6,741 nucleotides of DNA from Oscillospiraceae bacterium (GTDB lineage Bacteria > Bacillota_A > Clostridia > Oscillospirales > Ruminococcaceae): positions 1-6,741 of the forward strand of contig JAFSHE010000317.1 of NCBI GenBank assembly GCA_017440445.1. Reading direction: 5' to 3'. Positions 1-5,578 of this stretch are shown piece by piece. The translations under genes were made by a program, and so were the position numbers. How positions within the stretch are numbered: the stretch's first letter is position 1; each line of letters opens with the position of its first letter. The notes beneath the pieces were generated by a model. The model was not told the origin of the DNA. It saw only the letters and a program-made list of their open reading frames with translations, and made no database searches.

Positions 1-383
1 AAACTTTCTCAATACTATCAGAAAAGCCACTATCAGCTGAACACCTAATCCAAACATGAGAAAGAGTGACTCTGACATCCAAAGACAAGATACCATCATT
101 ATCTGTGAGATCATTCCTGATGGATGCTATTTCAGCGTTGTTAAGGAAGGTGTTACCTTCAGCGATTCTCCATCAATTAATGACGTTATCCACAACCAGT
201 AACAGAGTTCCACAATGATTGAAAATCTACCTGCCGATGGTAAGCTTATCGTCAACCTCAAACGGCTGCACCAGCATGTCTGAAATCATCACTGATGCGC
301 TTCAGAAGTCCGATGCTATCGTAGATTCCGTGATACACCGTTTATCTCATTGGAAACGAAGCGATCTGATTATATAATATCGT
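1..383. other. Left-edge region without a convincing intact gene; possible decayed coding remnants
   Basis: No recognisable gene lies here. Three short plus-strand stretches have coding-like codons (purine first, pyrimidine third). One reads through the left edge and stops at 46-48, ending in residues YQLNT. One runs 56-202 (48 residues) and continues in the same frame past its stop to a second stop at 281-283. One in another frame is open from 219 to the stop at 375-377 and ends in HWKRSDLII. None has a clear Shine-Dalgarno sequence. The in-frame stop and the apparent frame change suggest a single ancestral gene broken by a nonsense mutation and a frameshift, but tiny real genes cannot be excluded. 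The strong terminator directly after position 377 fits the end of a rightward transcription unit. No tRNA, rRNA, transposase or repeat array was seen. Confidence 0.4.
56..202 (+). CDS. Small ORF of unknown function, possibly a gene remnant (48 aa)
   Basis: This ATG-to-TAA reading frame encodes 48 residues, beginning MRKSDSDIQRQD and ending SINDVIHNQ. The product is soluble, with no membrane segment, signal peptide or motif that I recognise. Codon composition resembles the real genes of the window, with mostly T or C in the third position. There is no usable Shine-Dalgarno sequence upstream. An ATGA at 56-59 overlaps the stop (57-59) of another short upstream frame, so translational coupling is possible but unproven. 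It may equally be one piece of a broken gene covering 56-377. Confidence that it is a functional gene is low. Confidence 0.22.
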   Translation: MRKSDSDIQRQDTIIICEIIPDGCYFSVVKEGVTFSDSPSINDVIHNQ

Positions 384-420
384 AAAACAGGTCATCATCT
401 TTGAGATGGTGACCTGTTTT
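384..420 (+). terminator. Strong, potentially bidirectional intrinsic terminator
   Basis: The arms AAAACAGGTCATCATCT (384-400) and AGATGGTGACCTGTTTT (404-420) form a 17-bp stem with one T-G wobble and a three-base TTG loop. The stem begins with four A and ends with four T, so it can act on either strand. It starts six bases after the TAA at 375-377. It insulates spoVT from upstream transcription and marks the end of whatever unit ran through the left part of the window. Confidence 0.85.
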
Positions 421-472
421 GCTACCGAAAACAAAATTACAGAGTGATGTATTAAATATATTGTCGAAACAA

Positions 473-502
473 TGAATAAATTCCCGCTCTGAGGTCACAA
501 TA
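473..502 (+). promoter_or_regulatory. Candidate sigma-G (forespore) promoter of spoVT
   Basis: TGAATA at 473-478 and CACAATA at 496-502 are separated by 17 bases. This matches the known forespore sigma-G pattern (-35 close to TGAATA, -10 close to CATACTA) except for one base in the -10. In Bacillus subtilis spoVT is transcribed by sigma-G, so the match lies where family knowledge predicts it. Transcription would start near 509-510 and give a leader of about 40 bases before the start codon. I saw no convincing sigma-A promoter in the same interval. The assignment rests on pattern and context only. Confidence 0.5.
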
Positions 503-550
503 TCTGTGCAGACATAAAAACAACTTTTTCTATGAAAGGAAATGTGATAT

Positions 551-1093
551 ATGAAAGCAACAGGAATTGTCCGCAGGATAGATGACCTCGGACGTATCGT
601 TATCCCTAAGGAGATCCGCAGAACAATGCGTATCCGTGAGGGCGACCCTCTTGAAATATACACCAGCCCTGACGGAGAGGTAATTTTCCGTAAATACTCT
701 CCTGTCGGAGAGATATCGGGAACAGCCTCACAGTATGCAGATGTCCTCTCAAAGGTCGGTGGATGCCCTGCGGTTATCTGTGACAGAGATCATGTTATCG
801 CAGTATCAGGCATGTCCAAGAAGGAAGTCATCGAGCGTAGGGTTTCAGGCTCGTTGGAGGATCTTATCGAACAGCGCAAGACCCACTTCTACAAAAGCCG
901 TGAGGATAAACGCCTCAACCCCATCGAAGGTATAGACCGTTATGCAATAGCATGCGCTCCCATCCTGTCACAGGGTGATGTAAACGGTGCAGTTATCATG
1001 CTGGCAGGCGACAACAACGAATTCGCAACAGGCGAACAGAGCGCCCTCGTACAAGCAGCCGCTATGTATTTTGGAAAACAAATGGAAGAATAA
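551..1093 (+). CDS. spoVT: Stage V sporulation protein T, AbrB-family transcriptional regulator
   Basis: This is a DNA-binding regulator of late forespore gene expression. In Bacillus it is made under sigma-G and tunes the sigma-G regulon, spore coat/cortex assembly and germination properties. Residues 1-50 are the SpoVT-AbrB swapped-hairpin DNA-binding domain, with the signature GRIVIPKEIRR at 14-24. Residues 56-178 form the GAF-like C-terminal domain, which ends in GKQMEE. The length of 180 residues is almost the same as B. subtilis SpoVT (178), so the gene is intact. A GAAAGGA ribosome binding site lies 10 bases before the ATG at 551, and the AbrB domain begins directly at this methionine. 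It is transcribed alone, between the terminator at 384-420 and the hairpin that overlaps its own stop codon. The two domains and the length separate it from short AbrB-like proteins and antitoxins. The identification is secure; the exact regulon in this organism is unknown. Confidence 0.96.
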   Translation: MKATGIVRRIDDLGRIVIPKEIRRTMRIREGDPLEIYTSPDGEVIFRKYSPVGEISGTASQYADVLSKVGGCPAVICDRDHVIAVSGMSKKEVIERRVSGSLEDLIEQRKTHFYKSREDKRLNPIEGIDRYAIACAPILSQGDVNGAVIMLAGDNNEFATGEQSALVQAAAMYFGKQMEE

Positions 1094-1133
1094 AAGAAGA
1101 TATCCCTGTTACAAGCAGGGATATCTTCTTTTA
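1091..1133 (+). terminator. Shared bidirectional terminator between convergent spoVT and the CotH-like gene
   Basis: A perfect 18-bp inverted repeat (1091-1108 and 1116-1133) encloses a seven-base loop (TTACAAG). The left arm contains the TAA stop codon of spoVT (1091-1093). Both stem ends are A/T tracts, so transcripts from either strand end in a U-rich run. The CotH-like gene stops at 1151 on the other strand, 18 bases from the hairpin. One element therefore appears to serve both convergent genes. Confidence 0.85.
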
Positions 1134-1150
1134 TTTATCCTGAACAAAAA

Positions 1151-2905
1151 TCATGACCACTGTGTATCGAGCCATTTTATCCTGCCCTTTACAAAGGCTA
1201 TAATATCCTTGGCAGAATTGATCTTCCAGCTTTCATTGCCTAAATCATTCTCAAGGCTCTGCGCCGTCTGTAAAACTTCTTTAAGCTTATCCACAAGGTC
1301 TTTGCCGTTACCCATTTCAGCCCACTTTTCCTTTAGCATATCTCTGAACCAATCAGCTTTCATAATGACAGTAAGCCAGACATTTGATCTCTCCACCATA
1401 TCATGGACAGGTGTCTGGAAAGCACCTGCGTAGTACCGTCCACTTGTTTCCTCGCTGTATGCCCAGTTAAAGTCCCACGGTGCAAGAAATGTCAGACGTT
1501 CATACCTGCTTCCCTCGCTGAAATCTACTGCCATAAAAAAGCTTCCTGCCCCGACATCGTAATTATGTACAAGCTCCTGAAGAATCATGGTATTCACCAC
1601 TGAGTCAAGATCAAAAACAGTATTTACTGCTTCCTTCGGTGTGCTGTATGTACCCTCACCTGAAACCACGTTATAATCGCTGTCAAACATAAGTATCTTC
1701 TCGTTTTCAACCGCTTCGTACATTATCTCGAATACACCGGCAAGATACTTACTGATAAACTCCTTCTGCACGTCAGAATTTATGTCGCTCTTTATAGAAT
1801 AATCGTCAGGCTCGAAACACCTTGTTGTTCCAACATAATCAGTAAACTCGATTCCGTCATAATCAAGTGTGAAGAATGGATCCTCGTCCTCATTTGCATA
1901 ATTATCCATCTCAAGGAAATAGCCTATCTCAGGCTGGAGTTCATCTTTCTCAGGCTCATAGACCTCTACCCTGCCCTCTCCTGACTGATTCTGCTCACAC
2001 AGGAGATAAAGTCCCAGATATTTTCCGTTCATATACACATTTACATAGGTACTGTCTGAGCTGTAATACTCGCCATCGAATATCTCCTCAGCAAGTGAGA
2101 ATCCTGTATAATCGGGTATCAGATTCCACTGTGAGCGCAGCAGCACCCAGCTTTTGAACTTCATTCCGTCATGAAGTCCCAGCATATTCTGCTTCTTTTC
2201 AAACTTGATGCGATAGGGCTTTTCGTTACCGTCTGCCGTTGAATTTCCACGGACCTTCACACCGCCCTGCGCTGTAAGACGATACTCCTCTGTGCAATTG
2301 AACACATCTATAACAGAATCCACATAGTATTCTTTTGAGAGAACACGTTCATTATTATAGGTGGTAATATGCACAACAGGCATCGTCTGAGATTTTGATG
2401 ATTTTTCGATCAGTTTCTGAAGTGTATCCAGCTTCTGTTCATACTGACCCATCATATCAAGCTCCTCAGGCTCTGACTCAGCAGGAACTTCGTTAGTTGT
2501 TGTTACAGGCTTAGTTGTAGTCTGCACAGTAGTTGTGACATTTTCTGTCTGCGGAGCAGATGATTCTTCTGAATCCGAAGGTGTAGTTACTTCCGTATTA
2601 TCCTCAGGCACAGTTGACACCTCTGTTTCCGGCTCAGATGATTCAGATTCCTCAGGCTGTGCCGAGGTACTCTGCTGTGTTGATGTTTCTGTTTTACTAG
2701 TAACAGAAGTCGTAACGGCAGGAGTGGATGATTCTTCCTTTACTGCCTCTGAATTGTCAGAAGTTACATCTTCTGTTGAAGAAACCGAACTCTGCTGCGA
2801 CTCCTGTGTTTCTGAGGAAGTAGAAGAAGCTTCGGGAGCAGAACAGCCGCTGAAGTTGATCAACATAGCTGCTGTCAACATAATGCATGTAATACGTTTT
2901 TTCAT
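1151..2905 (-). CDS. CotH kinase-family lipoprotein with Ser/Thr/Glu-rich linker
   Basis: The 584-residue product is predicted to be a surface lipoprotein with a CotH protein-kinase-like domain. In Bacillus, CotH phosphorylates spore-coat proteins; related domains occur in extracellular proteins of ruminococci. Residues 1-20 are a lipoprotein signal (MKKR, hydrophobic stretch, NFSG) before Cys21. Residues 22-150 are a low-complexity Ser/Thr/Glu/Pro tether, and 151-172 may be a short helix. The CotH domain spans about 176-500. It has the family motif GGVKVRGNSTADGNEKPYR near 214-232, YMNGKYLGLYLLCEQ near 291-305, FLEMDNY near 330-336, FDLDSVVNTMILQELVHNYD near 431-450, and an Asp-containing APWDFNWAY near 475-483, probably metal-binding. 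The C-terminal segment is helical. The ATG at 2905 is chosen because AGAAAGGA sits six bases upstream and the lipoprotein signal starts there; a TTG 30 bases earlier overlaps the upstream stop. It is the second gene after the phosphatase. No dockerin is present. Kinase activity is inferred. Confidence 0.88.
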   Translation of the reverse strand: MKKRITCIMLTAAMLINFSGCSAPEASSTSSETQESQQSSVSSTEDVTSDNSEAVKEESSTPAVTTSVTSKTETSTQQSTSAQPEESESSEPETEVSTVPEDNTEVTTPSDSEESSAPQTENVTTTVQTTTKPVTTTNEVPAESEPEELDMMGQYEQKLDTLQKLIEKSSKSQTMPVVHITTYNNERVLSKEYYVDSVIDVFNCTEEYRLTAQGGVKVRGNSTADGNEKPYRIKFEKKQNMLGLHDGMKFKSWVLLRSQWNLIPDYTGFSLAEEIFDGEYYSSDSTYVNVYMNGKYLGLYLLCEQNQSGEGRVEVYEPEKDELQPEIGYFLEMDNYANEDEDPFFTLDYDGIEFTDYVGTTRCFEPDDYSIKSDINSDVQKEFISKYLAGVFEIMYEAVENEKILMFDSDYNVVSGEGTYSTPKEAVNTVFDLDSVVNTMILQELVHNYDVGAGSFFMAVDFSEGSRYERLTFLAPWDFNWAYSEETSGRYYAGAFQTPVHDMVERSNVWLTVIMKADWFRDMLKEKWAEMGNGKDLVDKLKEVLQTAQSLENDLGNESWKINSAKDIIAFVKGRIKWLDTQWS

Positions 2906-2911
2906 ATCAGT

Positions 2912-2919
2912 TCCTTTCT
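2912..2919 (-). promoter_or_regulatory. Ribosome binding site fixing the CotH-like gene start
   Basis: On the minus strand AGAAAGGA lies six bases before the ATG at 2905-2903. It supports this start over the in-frame TTG at 2935, which would put charged residues (IRQKGTD) before the lipoprotein signal. The same AGAAAGGA octamer precedes the CapA gene at 5561-5568. Confidence 0.8.
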
Positions 2920-2931
2920 GTCTGATAAAAA

Positions 2932-3660
2932 TCAATCATGACGCTGCTCTGAATTTGAATACATTTCACAGAACCGTCCCGCAAAGGCAGGCGGCTCTCC
3001 GTGTTTATACAGGTGAGATATATCTCCGAATGAACTTACTCTGAAAGAGGCGATCCCCTCTCGGCGCTCCTCTGTGGTAAGCGTTGTAACAGATGTTGGA
3101 GCTGCAATAAATCCATGCCACAACACCATCGGAGATATACCAAGAAGATGCCCAAGCATCACGCACTCAACACCAAAATGGCAGAAGAACACAATAGTAT
3201 CCTCATTTGGAGCTGTGACCCGATAATAATTACCCTCTCGCTTATATCCGTGACGCTCAAGGATCTCGTCAAGGCCGTTTGCAACAGCCTCAATACCCGA
3301 CTTCTGGTCTGCCTCCTTCATCAAAGGTTCTTCATACCATCTATCCTTATCATAGTAACCATCAACCGCTGTCCATACAGCAGGCAGCTGGTCCCATGCA
3401 AGCCTCATTCCTCCGCTTTCCGTGTTACGGATAAGTACATCATATTCCCTCAGCCACTGAAGCGTTTCAGATGTCCTGCAAGCTTTTTTCAATGTCAGAG
3501 AGGCTGTGTCCCTCGCTCTCCCGAGAGGAGAAACATAATACGCCTTAACATCAAGCGGCGCTATCCTTTCTGATAACATTTCCGCTTCCCGCCAGCCCTT
3601 TTCGGTCAGAGAATCTATATCGTAATCGGGGTCGCCGTGCCGAATGATGAGTATCTTCAT
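2932..3660 (-). CDS. Histidine phosphatase family protein (phosphoglycerate mutase-like)
   Basis: The 242-residue cytosolic protein belongs to the histidine phosphatase (branch 1, phosphoglycerate mutase-like) superfamily, which transfers or removes phosphoryl groups through a phosphohistidine intermediate. Residues 1-9 (MKILIIRHG) carry the catalytic RHG motif with His8. SPLGRARDTA at 44-53 is the conserved Ser-Pro-x-x-Arg-Ala box with phosphate-binding Arg48. FFCHFG at 158-163 supplies the second catalytic His (His161). The length fits the family and all key residues are present, so it is probably active. The substrate cannot be read from the sequence; a small phosphorylated metabolite is more likely than a protein, but that is inference. 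The ATG at 3660 is chosen because GGAAAGAG lies nine bases upstream and the core beta strand starts directly after it. A longer in-frame start at 3738 lies upstream of the promoter. It is the first gene of a two-gene unit; the CotH-like gene starts 26 bases after its stop. Confidence 0.9.
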   Translation of the reverse strand: MKILIIRHGDPDYDIDSLTEKGWREAEMLSERIAPLDVKAYYVSPLGRARDTASLTLKKACRTSETLQWLREYDVLIRNTESGGMRLAWDQLPAVWTAVDGYYDKDRWYEEPLMKEADQKSGIEAVANGLDEILERHGYKREGNYYRVTAPNEDTIVFFCHFGVECVMLGHLLGISPMVLWHGFIAAPTSVTTLTTEERREGIASFRVSSFGDISHLYKHGEPPAFAGRFCEMYSNSEQRHD

Positions 3661-3693
3661 ATCAACATCTCTTTCCATTTTTTGATATATACA

Positions 3694-3722
3694 ATTATAG
3701 CATAAACCTATGGGAAAATCAA
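3694..3722 (-). promoter_or_regulatory. Sigma-A-type promoter for the phosphatase-CotH operon
   Basis: On the minus strand TTGATT (3722-3717) and TATAAT (3699-3694) are separated by exactly 17 bases, and TGC directly before the -10 makes it an extended -10 promoter. Transcription should start near 3687, leaving a leader of about 27 bases before the ATG at 3660. No other promoter is visible in the 26-base gap before the CotH-like gene, so this one probably drives both genes. Confidence 0.8.
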
Positions 3723-3744
3723 CTCCCCGCACTAACAAATCGTC

Positions 3745-3773
3745 TTTACAAAATGCAGATAATATGCTATAAT
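3745..3773 (+). promoter_or_regulatory. Sigma-A-type promoter for the rightward operon
   Basis: TTTACA (3745-3750) and TATAAT (3768-3773) are separated by 17 bases, with an extended TGC before the -10. Transcription would start near 3780. That makes the in-frame TTG at 3778 an impossible start and supports the ATG at 3835. The leader is about 55 bases. Its -35 lies 22 bases from the -35 of the divergent leftward promoter. Confidence 0.8.
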
Positions 3774-3821
3774 AACTTTGTATATAAAATGGGATAGTTA
3801 TACCATTTCAAAAACTGTACA

Positions 3822-3826
3822 GGGGG
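3822..3826 (+). promoter_or_regulatory. Ribosome binding site fixing the start at 3835
   Basis: The run GGGGG, within AGGGGG, ends eight bases before the ATG at 3835-3837. It is the only Shine-Dalgarno-like element downstream of the predicted transcription start, so it decides the start of the 571-residue protein. Confidence 0.7.
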
Positions 3827-3834
3827 ATGGCATC

Positions 3835-5550
3835 ATGAACAACAGCTTCTCTGAAAAAGCAAAGGCTATACTCACAGAATTACTGGGTGGAAATGACTTC
3901 AAACTGCAAGAAAGCAAGCTTGCTCCCCAAATGAAAGGCACAGACCATCCGATATACGGAGTGTTCCTTTCTGTCTGCAACAAAAAGGAGCGCGCAAGGA
4001 TATTCCGCTGTGCCGCAGATACTCTCGAGGATGCATGGTCAGGTGCTTATTCAGCGGCTGAAAAATACATTTCTGCTCATGAATTCGACTGCTGCTGGCT
4101 GAAGGCTGATATTATCAGCAACACAGAAAAAGCTAAATTCAAAGATGTTGTAGAGACCGCTTCAAGTGGATTTCATGAATTTTTCAGACGTGGCATCTCC
4201 TTTGACAGTGATCTCTCCACCGCACTTATTGAAGCTGAGATAAACTGCAATCGTGTCATCTCCTATAAGAAAAAAGACATAGAGCTTACCGTTGTAAATA
4301 AATATCTGTCAAAGACATGTGGCAAGACACTGATTGAATTCCCCGACGAAGTAGTGCTGTTTGACTGTATAGGCTACTTCTGCGGAGAGGACGGTAAAGT
4401 TCTTCCGCTACATGGCGCAGGCCTCGATGTGGGCAGACGTAACTTAGGAGAAATAACCAAAGAACGTACACTTGATGTGATAATGACCTCCTCTGAATAT
4501 CTTTCCATGATGGTTCATGACGACGGTAAATTTGACTACGGCTTTTACCCTATCTTCCACAAGGAGATCCCGGGGTATAACATCATGCGCCATGCGACCT
4601 CGATATGGAGCCTTATCTGCGCTTACAGACTTACTCATGACAAATTCACCTTACAGCAGGCAGAAAAGGCCATCGCGTACATGGTCAACAATACATACAA
4701 CAAGTACAATCTCCCCGCTGACAAAGAGAACACCGTTTATCTTGCAGAGCTTACCAAAAACGAGATAAAGGTCGGAGGAAACGGCGTTGCAGTCATCATG
4801 CTTACAGAATATATGGACGTCATTGGTGAGAAAAAGCTCAAAAAGCTGTGTACCGAGATAGGAAACGGCATACTTGAGCTTTTCGACAACAGAAACGGCG
4901 AGTTCTTCCATGTGCTGAACTTCCCCTCTCTTTCTCCGAAGGACAAATTCAGGACTGTGTACTATGACGGCGAGAGCGTTTTCGCACTTGCAAGGCTGTA
5001 TGGACTTACAGGTGAACAGAAATGGCTTGACGCTGCCGCAAAAGCAGCCGACCGCTTTATCCGTGAGGATTACACCAAGCATGCCGACCACTGGGTAGCA
5101 TACGCAATGAACGAGCTTACAAAATATCTGCCCAAGGAAAAGTACTTTGAATTTGCACTCAGAAACGTGCAGGTCAATCTTAAAAAAATATACAGAAGAA
5201 AGACAACGTATCACACCTATCTGGAGCTTCTCTGCGTTTCATACGAGCTTTATCAGAGAATAATTGACGAGAAGATCAAGGTAGCATATCTTGATGAATT
5301 CGACGCAGAATTCTTCATCGACACGATATTCAGACGTGCTGAACACATGCTTAACGGCTATGCTTATCCCGAATATGTGATGTATTTCAAATACCCTGAG
5401 CAGGCGCTTGGTGCATTCTTCGTCCGCCACGATGGTTACAGGATAAGGATCGATGACATACAGCATTTCTGCGGAGCATACTATTCGTTCTACAAAAACT
5501 ATGACAGATTATCTGAGCTGCGCCGCAGCTTCAGGAACAACAAAAACTGA
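3835..5550 (+). CDS. Uncharacterised two-domain protein with alpha/alpha-toroid-like C-terminal half
   Basis: I do not recognise a named family for this 571-residue protein. It has no signal peptide or membrane segment and should be cytosolic. Residues 1-175 look like a separate alpha/beta domain with markers TLEDAW (63-68), WLKADII (88-94) and RRGISFD (118-124). Residues 210-560 are rich in amphipathic helices in a paired pattern, like the (alpha/alpha)6 barrel of six-hairpin glycosidases and C5-epimerase-like proteins. Striking polar motifs that could line an active site are YNIMRHATSIW (248-258), GGNGVA (314-319), YYDGE (376-380), HADHW (416-420) and RHDGYRIRIDDIQH (531-544). Glycan hydrolysis, epimerisation or a role in polyamide metabolism are all possible; none is shown. 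It is the first gene of a rightward operon, 28 bases before the CapA fusion gene, so a shared pathway is likely. The ATG at 3835 follows GGGGG by eight bases. The gene is intact. Confidence 0.85.
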   Translation: MNNSFSEKAKAILTELLGGNDFKLQESKLAPQMKGTDHPIYGVFLSVCNKKERARIFRCAADTLEDAWSGAYSAAEKYISAHEFDCCWLKADIISNTEKAKFKDVVETASSGFHEFFRRGISFDSDLSTALIEAEINCNRVISYKKKDIELTVVNKYLSKTCGKTLIEFPDEVVLFDCIGYFCGEDGKVLPLHGAGLDVGRRNLGEITKERTLDVIMTSSEYLSMMVHDDGKFDYGFYPIFHKEIPGYNIMRHATSIWSLICAYRLTHDKFTLQQAEKAIAYMVNNTYNKYNLPADKENTVYLAELTKNEIKVGGNGVAVIMLTEYMDVIGEKKLKKLCTEIGNGILELFDNRNGEFFHVLNFPSLSPKDKFRTVYYDGESVFALARLYGLTGEQKWLDAAAKAADRFIREDYTKHADHWVAYAMNELTKYLPKEKYFEFALRNVQVNLKKIYRRKTTYHTYLELLCVSYELYQRIIDEKIKVAYLDEFDAEFFIDTIFRRAEHMLNGYAYPEYVMYFKYPEQALGAFFVRHDGYRIRIDDIQHFCGAYYSFYKNYDRLSELRRSFRNNKN

Positions 5551-5578
5551 TATTCCACACAGAAAGGAATGATCCCTT

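Noticed and set aside
370..663. 97-residue minus-strand ORF
   Set aside because: It overlaps the AbrB domain of spoVT and the 384-420 hairpin, has no ribosome binding site, and its translation looks like antisense of spoVT.
987..1433. 148-residue plus-strand ORF running through the spoVT end and terminator
   Set aside because: It crosses a perfect terminator and overlaps two confirmed genes in other frames.
2535..3044. 169-residue plus-strand ORF rich in Ser, Val and Asp
   Set aside because: It is the antisense of the CotH-like protein's Ser/Thr/Glu-rich linker; repetitive codons keep the opposite strand open. It has no start signals.
3115..3573. 152-residue plus-strand ORF
   Set aside because: It is antisense to the histidine phosphatase gene, whose catalytic motifs prove the minus-strand frame.
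3661..3738. N-terminal extension of the histidine phosphatase
   Set aside because: It would read back through the gene's own promoter; the RHG-bearing core strand begins at the ATG at 3660 with a proper ribosome binding site.
3778..3834. N-terminal extension of the 571-residue protein from a TTG codon
   Set aside because: The TTG lies at the predicted transcription start of the promoter at 3745-3773, so it would have no leader or ribosome binding site.
4651..5214. 187-residue minus-strand ORF with many Cys and Val residues
   Set aside because: It lies wholly inside the well-supported 571-residue gene, has no Shine-Dalgarno sequence and shows no family motif.
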